From B2-G16 sp964528085 (lineage in GTDB: Bacteria > Bipolaricaulota > Bipolaricaulia > UBA7950 > UBA9294), in assembly GCA_964528085.1 (NCBI GenBank), contig CAZGRE010000016.1:1-27124 (forward strand): a DNA stretch of 27,124 bases. Direction: 5' to 3'. Within the stretch, counting starts at the first letter, position 1, and every line of letters starts with the position of its first letter. Under the pieces are notes generated by a model. The model saw only the letters and a list, made by a program, of their open reading frames with translations, was not told where the DNA came from and ran no database searches. Shown here in pieces: positions 1 through 7,050 of this stretch. The translations under genes and the position numbers were made by a program.

Positions 1-210
1 GAGGACGAGATCGACCCCGCCGTCGGGATCCAGCTCCTGCATAAGGTAGGGGATGAGGTCGAAGAAGGTGCGACCCTCGCCGTCCTTCACGTCAACTCGG
101 AGGAGAACCTCAAGGAGGCGTGCAGACTCGTCGAATCGGCATACGAGATAGACGAAAGCGGCTCCCCTCATCAGCCGCCGGAGCTGATCGTGGAGCGGAT
201 CGTCGACTAG
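1..210 (+). CDS. Pyrimidine-nucleoside phosphorylase, C-terminal end (partial)
   Basis: This is the last 69 codons of a gene that enters from the left edge, read in frame 1 and ending in TAG at 208-210. The peptide contains DEIDPAVGIQLLHKVGDEV followed by a stretch like VEEGATLAVLHVN, which matches the C-terminal alpha/beta domain of thymidine/pyrimidine-nucleoside phosphorylases (pdp/deoA family). That family cleaves pyrimidine nucleosides with phosphate to base and (deoxy)ribose-1-phosphate. The catalytic and phosphate-binding parts lie outside the window, so substrate preference (thymidine only, or uridine as well) cannot be judged. The convergent neighbour is a cytidine deaminase, another pyrimidine salvage enzyme, which supports the call. 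The two stop codons overlap inside one CTAG. Confidence 0.82.
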   Translation, partial: EDEIDPAVGIQLLHKVGDEVEEGATLAVLHVNSEENLKEACRLVESAYEIDESGSPHQPPELIVERIVD

Positions 211-593
211 CCCGGGAGCTGGAACGCCTCGGGTAGGAGGTCCTTGATCGTCGTCCGGACGAATCCTCCGTCCGGATTCCCCATCAGGATCTCGATATCC
301 GGGGCGTGCTCGAATATCACCTGACGGCAGGCCCCGCACGGGCGGCAGGCGTCGGAAGCACAAGAGACCGCAAGCTTGACGAAATCGTGGTGCCCTTCGG
401 AGATGGCCCTGAATATCGCCGCGCGCTCGGCACAGATGGAGAGGCCGTTCACGGCGTTCTCCACGTTCACACCGGTGTAGACGGTCCCATCGGAACAGAG
501 CAAAGCGGCACCGACTGGGAAGTTCGAATATGGGCAGTACGCGTTCTTCCGCACATCGTTTGCCATCTGCAGTAGAACCTTGTCATTAATCAA
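207..593 (-). CDS. cdd: Cytidine deaminase
   Basis: Zinc enzyme of pyrimidine salvage that deaminates cytidine and deoxycytidine to uridine and deoxyuridine. The family signature is complete: SNFPVGAALL near residue 23, CAERAAI with zinc ligand C54 and catalytic E56, and PCGACRQ with zinc ligands C86 and C89. The frame is open upstream to 647, but I prefer the TTG at 593. It sits in a TTGA overlap with the stop codon of the upstream gene, has an AGGGGTGAT Shine-Dalgarno about nine bases ahead, and gives 128 residues, the usual size. A start at 647 would add 18 residues with no homology to the family. It is the last gene of a minus-strand run and converges on the phosphorylase gene, with the two stop codons sharing CTAG. 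Confidence 0.93.
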   Translation of the reverse strand: MINDKVLLQMANDVRKNAYCPYSNFPVGAALLCSDGTVYTGVNVENAVNGLSICAERAAIFRAISEGHHDFVKLAVSCASDACRPCGACRQVIFEHAPDIEILMGNPDGGFVRTTIKDLLPEAFQLPG

Positions 594-1423
594 AATCGGA
601 TTATCACCCCTATCTTTCCTGATATCGTACCACTCGTTATCCCCCACCAGCCGCTGTCTTCGCTGATCGGCAAGAGGTAGGATCCCTGCACCACAAGTCT
701 GAGGAACGGTGGACCGAGCTCGATCTGTGCAGAGAGATGCACGGCGAACGTCCTCCAGGTAATACCATCGAGATGCAGTGCGGCGAGTGCCTCATCGACC
801 TCCGCCTGATGCCCGGGAGAGGTGACCGAAACCGTGGGGTCGATCCCCCCTTGAATGAGATCGACCCCCGCTCCAAGCTCGATCCCAGCGACCAATAGAT
901 CGATGTGCTTTGCAACCTCGCTTGTCAGTTTGAATGCCGATAGCTGAAGATCGGCGGTCACGTTCGCCGTCTCGCCACCGATGTCGATCTGCATGTCAGA
1001 AACGATCGGCCGCGGAATGCTATAGCCGACCATATCGGCAATCCCCCGCAGGATCGAATCGTTGATCATCCCACCCGAGAAGACGAGCTGGTCGATAACG
1101 ACAAACGGAAGGCCGATCTCGATCGTCCCCCCTACAAGCGGAATGGGGAAGTACTGAATCGGGTATGCTCCCTCGATGTCGGCCAAGCTCGTGTTCAAGT
1201 CCTCCAGGATCTGAGCCGCGTCAGGCCCGGTCACCCCGAGCATCGCAAGCGCGTCCCCCACCGCCTGTGGAGCCATGCCGAACGGTCCGGAGAGGTCGAC
1301 CGTGCAGATCGATAGGTCCAACCCTCCCCCGCCGGAAACGGCAGCAAAGGAGGAGAGGAGGAGGATCACCCCGAATATCACTCCCCCCGCCAGTGTAGCG
1401 TCCTTCTTGCTCACTGCTTTCAT
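590..1423 (-). CDS. Exported beta-rich protein of unknown function
   Basis: A 277-residue protein I do not recognise. Residues about 11-32 form a hydrophobic segment after a Lys-containing N-terminus, fitting a signal peptide or membrane anchor. The rest is rich in alternating hydrophobic/Gly/Thr strands and ends in GKIGVIIRF, an amphipathic strand with a terminal Phe. That ending resembles the last strand of outer-membrane beta-barrels, but the length and strand pattern do not prove a barrel. Only one cysteine follows the hydrophobic segment, and no lipobox is convincing. The ATG at 1423 has a strong AAGGAGGG seven bases upstream. It lies 27 bases after the acyl-CoA synthetase stop and overlaps the cytidine deaminase start, so the three genes are probably co-transcribed. 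Alternatives are an inner-membrane-anchored or secreted lipid-binding protein. Confidence 0.6.
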   Translation of the reverse strand: MKAVSKKDATLAGGVIFGVILLLSSFAAVSGGGGLDLSICTVDLSGPFGMAPQAVGDALAMLGVTGPDAAQILEDLNTSLADIEGAYPIQYFPIPLVGGTIEIGLPFVVIDQLVFSGGMINDSILRGIADMVGYSIPRPIVSDMQIDIGGETANVTADLQLSAFKLTSEVAKHIDLLVAGIELGAGVDLIQGGIDPTVSVTSPGHQAEVDEALAALHLDGITWRTFAVHLSAQIELGPPFLRLVVQGSYLLPISEDSGWWGITSGTISGKIGVIIRF

Positions 1424-1450
1424 TGTGAATCCCTCCTTCCCTCCTTGTCG

Positions 1451-3076
1451 CTAGTGACGATCCCACCCCTCCCATTCCTTCCGCTTCAACTCAGCCCGCT
1501 TGATCTTCCCGCTCGTCGTCTTCGGAAGCGAGCTCACGTACTCAATCGCGCGCGGATACTTGTACGGCGCCGTCACCCGCTTCACGTGCTCCTGAAGCTC
1601 CTTCGTCAGCTGATCGGACGGCTCATACCCCTCGGCGAGGACGATGAACGCCTTGACGATCTCCCCCCTCTCGCGATGTGGGGCGGCGACGGCCGCCGCC
1701 TCGACGACGGCCGGATGGCTGACGAGGGCGTCCTCGACCTCGAACGGGCCGATCCGGTAGCCGGATGTGAGGATGACGTCGTCGGCCCGGCCCTCGAAGA
1801 AGAGGTACCCGTCCTCGTCCATCCGCGCGAGGTCGCCGGTCCGGTACCATCCGCCGGAGAACGCCTCGGCGTCGAGCTCGGGAGCGTTCCAATACCCGTC
1901 GAAGATCGCCGGACTCTCCGGCTTCAGTGCGATCTCGCCGACCTCCCCCTTGGAGACCGGATTGCCGTTCTCATCGATCAGCACGACGCCCGGACCCGGG
2001 GTCGGAAGGCCCATCGCCCCTGGCTTAACCGGCATACCAGGGATGTTGCAGACGAGGCAGACGCTCTCCGTCTGGCCGTAACCGTCGCGTATCGTCACCC
2101 CGAACGCCCGCTTGAACGCCTCGATCGGCTCGACGTTCAGCGGCTCACCGGCGGAGAGGGCATCCTTCAGGACGAGCTTGTACTTACCCATGTCCGGGAG
2201 CTGGGCGAACAGCCGGTATTCGGTCGGCGTGGCGCAGAGCTTCGTCACCCTGTACTTCTCGATGAGATGGAGGTACCTCTCAGCGTCGAATCGGCCGTTG
2301 TAGAGGAGCTGGCTCGCCCCGGTCGTCAGGGAGACGCCGACCGGGCTCCAGTACCACTTCGCCCATCCAGGGGCGGTCGTCGCCCAGATGATGTCCGCCG
2401 GAGAGGCGTCGTACCAGTAGCGGGCGGTGACCCGGTTATGGCAGTACATCCACCGATGCTTGTGAACGACCGGCTTCGGGTTACCCGTCGTCCCTGAGGT
2501 GAAGTTGATCGTCATCGGATCGTCCGCACTGAGCTCGACCTTGGCCGGGTTCGGATTACCCCCCTCGATGAGGTCCTCGAACCTGAGCCACCCATCGCGG
2601 GGTGCATCGCTTCCGATCAGGACGAACGTCTCAAGCGGGGAGTCACCCCGCGCCCCCTCGACCGTCTCCGCGACGGAGAGATCGGCGACGATCACCTTCG
2701 CCCCGCTCACCTGCGCTCGATAGATTATCTCCTTCTCCTTCAGCATCTCCGAGCAGGGGACGGCGACCCCTCCGGCGACGAACGTCCCGAGCTGAGCGAC
2801 ATGGGCCTCCGGGAGGCGGGGGAGTATGTGCATCACAGCATCCCCCTTCTTCACCCCGAGCGAGATCAGGGAGCTTCCGAACCGGAGCATCGACTCGGCG
2901 AGCTGCGAGTAGGTGACCCTCCGTTCGTTCCCGGCTGCGTCTTCCCAGTAGATGGCGATCTTGTCCGGACTCCGGCGGGCATGACCCGCGACGACATCGA
3001 CGATGTTGTAATCAGGAGGGATATTCCACTCAAACTCCCGCAATTCCCTCTCGTAGGACGCCTTATCGTATCGCAT
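1451..3076 (-). CDS. AMP-forming acyl-CoA synthetase, medium-chain (MACS/ACSM) type
   Basis: ANL-superfamily enzyme that activates a carboxylic acid with ATP to an acyl-adenylate and then forms acyl-CoA. All core motifs are present in the 541 residues: the phosphate loop FTSGTTGNPK at about 192-201, DGYGQTE at 331-337, YRTGD at 411-415, the hinge region with SGYRIGP at 438-444, and the C-terminal catalytic lysine in TSGKIKR (K524). SGYRIGPFEVEDAL and VTAPYKYPR are typical of the MACS/ACSM branch rather than true acetyl-CoA synthetase, so the substrate is probably a medium-chain or branched acid; this is an inference. The ATG at 3076 follows AGGGTGAT at a suitable distance. It is the first gene of a minus-strand run and is divergent from the yigZ-ruvA operon. 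A second acyl-CoA synthetase, ADP-forming, lies at 23133-25229. Confidence 0.92.
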   Translation of the reverse strand: MRYDKASYERELREFEWNIPPDYNIVDVVAGHARRSPDKIAIYWEDAAGNERRVTYSQLAESMLRFGSSLISLGVKKGDAVMHILPRLPEAHVAQLGTFVAGGVAVPCSEMLKEKEIIYRAQVSGAKVIVADLSVAETVEGARGDSPLETFVLIGSDAPRDGWLRFEDLIEGGNPNPAKVELSADDPMTINFTSGTTGNPKPVVHKHRWMYCHNRVTARYWYDASPADIIWATTAPGWAKWYWSPVGVSLTTGASQLLYNGRFDAERYLHLIEKYRVTKLCATPTEYRLFAQLPDMGKYKLVLKDALSAGEPLNVEPIEAFKRAFGVTIRDGYGQTESVCLVCNIPGMPVKPGAMGLPTPGPGVVLIDENGNPVSKGEVGEIALKPESPAIFDGYWNAPELDAEAFSGGWYRTGDLARMDEDGYLFFEGRADDVILTSGYRIGPFEVEDALVSHPAVVEAAAVAAPHRERGEIVKAFIVLAEGYEPSDQLTKELQEHVKRVTAPYKYPRAIEYVSSLPKTTSGKIKRAELKRKEWEGWDRH

Positions 3077-3103
3077 CGCAATCGATCACCCTGAATGTAG
3101 GTT

Positions 3104-3132
3104 TTGATTTGAGACAGACCATCTTATAGCAT
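3104..3132 (+). promoter_or_regulatory. Candidate promoter of the 3168-5540 operon
   Basis: TTGATT at 3104-3109 is followed after 17 bases by TAGCAT at 3127-3132. The -35 box is fair and the -10 box matches the consensus at four of six positions. It lies in the 91-base gap between divergent genes and its -10 box overlaps the -10 box of the opposite promoter, so the two may compete. The ATG at 3168 then has a ribosome binding site, AAGGA, five bases ahead. Confidence 0.35.
3123..3131 (-). promoter_or_regulatory. Candidate extended -10 promoter of the acyl-CoA synthetase gene
   Basis: On the minus strand TGCTATAAG reads as an extended -10 element (TGn followed by TATAAG, one mismatch). No clear -35 box is present at 17 bases, which is tolerated when the TGn element is there. 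The start codon at 3076 lies about 45 bases downstream. Confidence 0.35.
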
Positions 3133-3167
3133 ACCGGACGGACCTGCACCAGTCGGAAAGGACGAAG

Positions 3168-3923
3168 ATGAAAGCCTATGCCGTTCTTACGCCGTCCGCA
3201 TCCAAGCGGCTGATCGCCAAGGGGGTGAGGGCACACCCGTCCGTAAGGAACGCCCTCGCTCACGGGACGCTCGTCGTCACCCTCGGGACGACGAACGGAT
3301 ACGTCGCCGAGGAACTCCTGGGAGAGCCGATCGATCGCGCCGCGTTCGCCGCCGGGATGATCGACGGGGAGTGGAGGATAAACCCCCGCCTCGGTGAGGC
3401 GACCGATCTGATCCTGGTGAACGGGAAGCGCTCACAGCTCAAACCGGAGGAAGTCCTCGAATCCCTCACCGTCGGGGACGTCATCATCAAAGGGGGGAAT
3501 GCAATCGACCCGTTCGGAACGGTCGGGGTCCTTATGGGATCGGAGAGCGGAGGGACGGTCGGGAGGTACGTCCCCCTCGCCCTCGCCCGCGGGGTAGAGA
3601 TCGTAATCCCGATCAGCGTCGGTAAATCCGTACACACCCCGATATCGGAGCTCTCAACCAGGCTCGGCAGCCGTCGATTCGATCTCGGGGAGGGGATCCC
3701 ATGCGGGATGTTCCCCCTGATCGGGGACGTCGTCACGGAGCTCGAAGCGATCGAGTCCCTGTTCGGCGTCAGCGCGACCCATGTCGCATCCGGGGGGATC
3801 GGAAGGGGAACGGGGAGCGTCTCCCTGTTGATCGAAGGGGAGAATGAACGGGTCCGCTCCGCCTACGAGCTTCTCAGATCGCTCTCAAGGGATCGCGGTT
3901 CGAGCAGCGAAGGGGAGCGATGA
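3168..3923 (+). CDS. Uncharacterised 251-aa conserved-looking protein
   Basis: I do not recognise this protein. It is soluble, has no signal peptide or membrane segment, and is rich in short Gly motifs: LVVTLGTTNGYVAEELLG near residue 35, GDVIIKGGNAIDPFG near 107, a GGTVGRYVPLALARGVEIV stretch near 128, and ASGGIGRGTGS near 218. The pattern of hydrophobic strands followed by Gly loops suggests an alpha/beta fold binding a nucleotide or phosphorylated ligand, but no standard P-loop or Rossmann motif is exact. The ATG at 3168 has AAGGA five bases upstream. Its stop overlaps the YigZ start (ATGA), so it is translationally coupled to yigZ-ruvA-ruvX. Composition and codon use look like the neighbours, and the clean coupled reading frame argues for a real gene. 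Confidence 0.75.
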   Translation: MKAYAVLTPSASKRLIAKGVRAHPSVRNALAHGTLVVTLGTTNGYVAEELLGEPIDRAAFAAGMIDGEWRINPRLGEATDLILVNGKRSQLKPEEVLESLTVGDVIIKGGNAIDPFGTVGVLMGSESGGTVGRYVPLALARGVEIVIPISVGKSVHTPISELSTRLGSRRFDLGEGIPCGMFPLIGDVVTELEAIESLFGVSATHVASGGIGRGTGSVSLLIEGENERVRSAYELLRSLSRDRGSSSEGER

Positions 3924-4534
3924 TCGACGGATACCTCACCGTCGCCGGATCGGCATCGGCGAGGATGACAAGGAAGAAGTCGCGTTTTATCGCGTTCCTC
4001 ACCCCCGTATCATCGATTGACGAGGTCGAGGCGGAACAGGAGCGCCTCCGGAGCGCCTACCACGACGCGGCCCACCGTCCGTCGGCCTACCGCCTCCTCA
4101 CCGCAGGGGGAGGGATAGCCGCCCACGCCGACGATGACGGCGAGCCGTCCGGTTCCGCAGGGAGGCCGATCCTCATGAGGATCGAAAGCGCCGACCTGTT
4201 GAACGTCCTCATCGTCGTCGTCCGCTACTTCGGCGGAACGAAGCTCGGCCTCGGCGGGCTGGCGCGGGCTTATTCCGACGCCGCCGAGGAGGCGCTCTTA
4301 AATGCGCGGATCATCGCCAAGCGAATAGAATCGCGGATAGAGATCGACTTCCCACCCGAGATCACCTCCTCCGTCATGGCGGCGATCCACCGCCACGGCG
4401 CGAACCTCAAGGGTATCGAGTACGATCGGGAGGCTCACGCGGTGGTCACCCTCCCGCAGAGCAGAGCTGAGGGGTTCATCGCCGCCCTGCGGGATACGAC
4501 CAAAGGGCGCGCCTCAGCGGAGGTGATTGGATGA
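3920..4534 (+). CDS. YigZ/IMPACT (UPF0029) family protein
   Basis: A 204-residue member of the YigZ/IMPACT family. The N-terminal IMPACT domain carries the family hallmark DDGEPSGSAGRPIL at about residue 73, then LIVVVRYFGGTKLG and GGLARAYSDA. The C-terminal about 70 residues fit the ferredoxin-like DUF1949 domain. Eukaryotic IMPACT/Yih1 regulates Gcn2. The bacterial role is unsettled, with nucleic-acid or ribosome-related functions suggested. It starts in an ATGA overlap with the upstream unknown gene and ends in an ATGA overlap with ruvA, so it sits in the middle of a four-gene operon. Length is normal for the family. Confidence 0.92.
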   Translation: MIDGYLTVAGSASARMTRKKSRFIAFLTPVSSIDEVEAEQERLRSAYHDAAHRPSAYRLLTAGGGIAAHADDDGEPSGSAGRPILMRIESADLLNVLIVVVRYFGGTKLGLGGLARAYSDAAEEALLNARIIAKRIESRIEIDFPPEITSSVMAAIHRHGANLKGIEYDREAHAVVTLPQSRAEGFIAALRDTTKGRASAEVIG

Positions 4535-5118
4535 TCGATTCGATAAGCGGAGAGGTGGTCCGGATCGACCCTGACTCCGTCGTGATCGATACAGGGGGGA
4601 TCGCCTACGGAGCGCACTGCCCGGCCGGGACGCTCCGATCATGTACCGAGGGAAAATCCGTCCTCCTCTACACCCACCTCATAATCCGAGACGACTCCGT
4701 GCAACTATACGGGTTTTCATCCCCCTACGAGCGGAGGCTCTTCCTCCAACTCCTCACCGTCGGCCAGGTCGGCCCGCGGCTTGCAATCCAGATTCTGTCG
4801 GCCCTTCCACCGGATGCGTTCGTCAAGGCGATCGAATCGAGCGACGTCGAGGCACTGACGGCGATCAAGGGGATCGGGAGGAAGACAGCGGAGCGGATCC
4901 TCGTCGATCTGCGGGACAAGGTCGGAGGCGAGGGAGGCGAAGCGAGGGGGTTCCTCCTCACCGGGGAAGAGGAGACGGCCCTCCGCGCCCTGACCTCGAA
5001 GGCGCTCGGGTTCTCCCCGCGGGAGGCGCGGATGGCGTTGGAGCGCCTCCGGGGGGAAGGGCTCCCCGCCGAGGGGCTGGTCCGCCGGGCGCTCGAGATC
5101 CTCGGCTCAGGGAGATGA
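4531..5118 (+). CDS. ruvA: Holliday junction branch migration protein RuvA
   Basis: RuvA binds four-way DNA junctions as a tetramer and loads the RuvB motor. The 195 residues show the N-terminal OB-fold (starts MIDSISGEVVRI, with LYGFSSPYERRLF near 60-72), two helix-hairpin-helix motifs (TVGQVGPRLAIQIL near residue 77 and IKGIGRKTAERIL near 112), and the C-terminal RuvB-binding domain III (ALRALTSKALGFSPREA). The start overlaps the yigZ stop and the stop overlaps the ruvX start, both as ATGA. No ruvB or ruvC is in the window; ruvA is grouped here with ruvX instead. Confidence 0.95.
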   Translation: MIDSISGEVVRIDPDSVVIDTGGIAYGAHCPAGTLRSCTEGKSVLLYTHLIIRDDSVQLYGFSSPYERRLFLQLLTVGQVGPRLAIQILSALPPDAFVKAIESSDVEALTAIKGIGRKTAERILVDLRDKVGGEGGEARGFLLTGEEETALRALTSKALGFSPREARMALERLRGEGLPAEGLVRRALEILGSGR

Positions 5119-5540
5119 GGCTCCTCGGTATCGATTACGGACGGAAGCGGCTCGGGCTCGCCTTGAGCGACGAAGGAGGGGTCCTCGCCAGCCCGCTACC
5201 CGCATACCGCCGTTCCGGAGCGCTTGCGGATGACATCGCCTTCTTGCGCCGGCTCGTCGAAGAATGGTCGGTCGGCATGATCGTGATCGGCCTCCCCCTC
5301 AACATGGACGGATCGACCGGGGAGATGGCGGAGGAGGTCACCCGGTTCGCCGCCCGGATCGAAGGGGAAATCGGCCTCCCGATCGTCCCGATCGATGAGC
5401 GGCTGACGAGCGTCGAGGCCGAACGCGCGTTGATCGAAGGGGGGATATCCCGGAGGAAGCGGAAGGGGCTGCGCGATTCCCTCGCCGCCGTCCTCATCCT
5501 CCAGGGGTACCTCGATCGATTGCGGAGCGGTTCGTCGTAA
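5115..5540 (+). CDS. ruvX: RuvX/YqgF family Holliday junction resolvase-like RNase H-fold protein
   Basis: A 141-residue YqgF-family protein, the usual size. It begins MRLLGIDYGRKRLGLALSD, with the first acidic active-site residue in the GIDYG strand. It continues with VIGLPLNMDGSTGEM in the middle and DERLTSVEAE near residue 95, then RDSLAAVLILQGYL with the last acidic residue. The family has been linked both to Holliday junction resolution and to 16S rRNA 5' end maturation, so the role here could be either. The ATG at 5115 lies in an ATGA overlap with the ruvA stop. It is the last gene of the operon; twelve bases later the stop of a minus-strand gene appears, with no terminator hairpin visible between them. 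Confidence 0.93.
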   Translation: MRLLGIDYGRKRLGLALSDEGGVLASPLPAYRRSGALADDIAFLRRLVEEWSVGMIVIGLPLNMDGSTGEMAEEVTRFAARIEGEIGLPIVPIDERLTSVEAERALIEGGISRRKRKGLRDSLAAVLILQGYLDRLRSGSS

Positions 5541-5551
5541 GAGGAGACCGT

Positions 5552-5725
5552 TCAGCCGGCCTTCCTCTCCTCTCTCTTGAGGTACTCGAGTATCGCCTCG
5601 ACGACGAGGTAGTTGACCGATCGATCCTTCGCCTTAGCGAGCTTGATCAACCGCTCAACAGGCCGGCGATCGATCTTGTTCTGCGGGACGTAGATCGATA
5701 TCTTGTTCATCAGCTTCTTCGGCAC
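5552..5725 (-). CDS. Small ribbon-helix-helix DNA-binding protein
   Basis: A 57-residue protein. After MPKKLMN comes KISIYVP, a short beta strand typical of the MetJ/Arc/CopG fold. It is followed by two helices, VERLIKLAKAKDRS and a second running from VNYLVVEAIL to KREER. These proteins bind DNA as dimers through the paired strands, here with K, S and Y as the outward residues. GTG at 5725 is preferred over the internal ATG at 5710 because AGGGGGT lies six bases ahead. It has a good promoter of its own upstream and a pair of TCTAGT repeats around its ribosome binding site, so self-repression is plausible. No toxin gene is adjacent (neighbours are ruvX and prfB), so an antitoxin role is not supported. 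Confidence 0.82.
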   Translation of the reverse strand: MPKKLMNKISIYVPQNKIDRRPVERLIKLAKAKDRSVNYLVVEAILEYLKREERKAG

Positions 5726-5745
5726 TAGAATACCCCCTGACTAGA
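5724..5745 (-). repeat. Paired TCTAGT boxes around the RHH ribosome binding site
   Basis: On the minus strand TCTAGT occurs at 5745-5740 and again at 5729-5724, with 16 bases between equivalent positions. The Shine-Dalgarno AGGGGGT lies between them. RHH proteins often bind pairs of short half sites, so this could be an operator for autoregulation. Two copies of a hexamer can also occur by chance. Confidence 0.35.
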
Positions 5746-5760
5746 CTTTACTTGTTCTTC

Positions 5761-5789
5761 ATCATAGCAGGACTTAGAGATGTAACCAA
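5761..5789 (-). promoter_or_regulatory. Promoter of the RHH gene
   Basis: TTGGTT (5789-5784), a 17-base spacer and TATGAT (5766-5761) form a good sigma-70 type promoter, with TGC just before the -10 box as an extended element. Transcription would start near 5754, giving a leader of about 28 bases before the GTG at 5725. It lies just after the prfB stop, so the gene need not depend on prfB transcription. Confidence 0.6.
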
Positions 5790-5799
5790 ATGTTCTGTC

Positions 5800-6913
5800 C
5801 TATTTTCTTCGCCGCTCCTTAGGGCTCTTCTCATCCCCTTTGGCGAGGAACGCCTCGATGAACCGGCTGAGATCTCCATCGAGGACGGAGTCGACATCAC
5901 CTGTCTCCTCCCCTGTCCGGTGATCCTTGACCATCCGGTAGGGATGGAGGACATAGGAGCGGATCTGGCTGCCCCACTCGATATCCTTCAACTCTCCTTG
6001 TAATTCTTCTAGTTTTTTCGCCTCCTTCTGGCGGAGGAGCTCGCTGAGACGGGAGCGGAGGACGCGCATCGCCGTCTCCTTGTTCTGGTGCTGGCTCCGT
6101 TCGTTCTGACAGGAGACGACGATTCCGGTCGGGAGATGGGTGATCCGGACGGCGGAGTCGGTGACGTTCACGTGCTGTCCACCGGCGCCGGAGGAGCGGT
6201 AGGTATCGATCCGGAGGTCCTTCGGGTCTATCTCCAGCTCCTCCTCCTCGGTGACCGGGACGACGCTGACGGCGGCGAACGAGGTATGCCGGCGGTGGGC
6301 GGAATCGAACGGGGAGAGGCGGACGAGCCGGTGGACCCCCTGCTCGCTCTTCAGGTTCCCGTAGGCGTAGGGGCCCTTCACCTCGAGGGTGGCGCTCCGG
6401 ATCCCCGCCACATCGCCGGGACTGACCTCGATCAGCTTCGCCTTGAACCCCATCATCTCGCAGAAGCGGCCGTACATCCTAAGGAGGATCTCCGCCCAAT
6501 CCTGGGAATCGGCCCCGCCGGCCCCGGCGTTGATCGAAAGGTAACAATCGGATGGATCGTGCTCTCCTGAGAAGGTCAGGTTGACGGCGAGGCGGCGGAG
6601 CTCCTTCTCCAGGGCAGCCCCCCTCGCCCGTAGGGAGGCGAGTTCCTCCTCGTCCCCGGCATCGAGCGCCATATCGCGGAGGAGCTCGATCTCCTCCAAC
6701 TCCTCCTTCAGCCGATCGACCCGGGCGAGGAGGGAGCGGGCCCGTTCGAGGCGCCGCGAGATCCCCGCCGCCCGGATGGGGTCGTCCCAGAAGCCGGGGA
6801 CGGAGATCTCACCCTCTAGCCTGGCGATCTCCTGTTCAAGGCTCTGGCGGTCAAAGGTGATCACCGACCCTGTTAAGGAGGCTCCGCAGTCGATTCAGCC
6901 CGTCTTCGTCCAT
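5800..6913 (-). CDS. prfB: Peptide chain release factor 2, with programmed +1 frameshift
   Basis: RF2 ends translation at UGA and UAA. The first 20 codons start at ATG 6913 (GGAGGGG ribosome binding site) and read MDEDGLNRLRSLLNRVGDHL, then meet an in-frame TGA at 6853-6851 directly after CTT. Skipping one T and reading GAC gives DRQSLEQEI and continues to the stop at 5800, for a 370-residue product, close to the usual 365. The main frame has the stop-codon recognition motif SPF (in VRLSPFDSAHRR) and the peptidyl-tRNA hydrolysis motif GGQ (in SGAGGQHVNVTDSAV). The GTG at 6864 that opens the long frame is therefore not the start. The shift lets RF2 control its own level by competing with termination at UGA. 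A promoter and a 5' hairpin precede the gene. Confidence 0.95.
6851..6865 (-). promoter_or_regulatory. prfB +1 frameshift site
   Basis: The site reads GGTGATCACCTTTGA on the minus strand, with C after it. CTTTGAC is the classic slippery sequence. Where Escherichia coli has AGGGGG three bases before CTT, this gene has GGTGAT(C), which is complementary to the GATCACC part of the usual 16S rRNA 3' end. AGGG occurs further upstream, eleven bases before CTT, too far to match the standard spacing. Confidence 0.88.
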
Positions 6914-6936
6914 AACCCCTCCATCCTGGAATAGAT

Positions 6937-6957
6937 CTGAGGCGATCGTCGCCTCAG
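6937..6957 (-). promoter_or_regulatory. Hairpin at the 5' end of the prfB leader
   Basis: A perfect nine-base inverted repeat (CTGAGGCGA and TCGCCTCAG with a three-base loop) lies 23 bases before the prfB ATG. Two more pairs can form beyond one mismatch. The predicted transcription start falls at or next to its first base, so the mRNA would begin with this stem. It is not followed by a T run on either strand, so it does not look like a simple terminator. Confidence 0.55.
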
Positions 6958-6962
6958 GTCCG

Positions 6963-6991
6963 TTTATAGTCGGGGAGAGGACGGTACTCAA
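6963..6991 (-). promoter_or_regulatory. Promoter of prfB
   Basis: TTGAGT (6991-6986), a 17-base spacer and TATAAA (6968-6963) make a good sigma-70 type promoter. The predicted start is near 6956, about 43 bases before the ATG at 6913. Confidence 0.6.
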
Positions 6992-7050
6992 ATCGCATCC
7001 AATAGATATTCTACTAGAAATGGCTTAAAAGTAAGACGGGGGTCCGCCCT

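Noticed and set aside
1445..2497. A 350-codon open frame on the plus strand opposite the acyl-CoA synthetase
   Set aside because: It is antisense to a gene with complete catalytic motifs, is very rich in Arg, Leu, Asp and Pro and shows no domain. Long antisense frames are expected at this G+C content.
4641..5114. A plus-strand frame running into ruvX from upstream, which would make a 299-residue protein
   Set aside because: The extra 158 residues are an out-of-frame reading of ruvA with Arg/Pro-rich sequence. The ruvX start at 5115 in the ATGA overlap is supported by family length.
5552..5725. Antitoxin of a toxin-antitoxin pair
   Set aside because: The RHH gene has no adjacent small toxin-like frame on either strand; its neighbours are ruvX and prfB.
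6862..6864. GTG at 6864 as the prfB start
   Set aside because: The product would lack the conserved N-terminal part, and the CTTTGAC frameshift with a 20-codon first frame and a good ribosome binding site explains the gene better.
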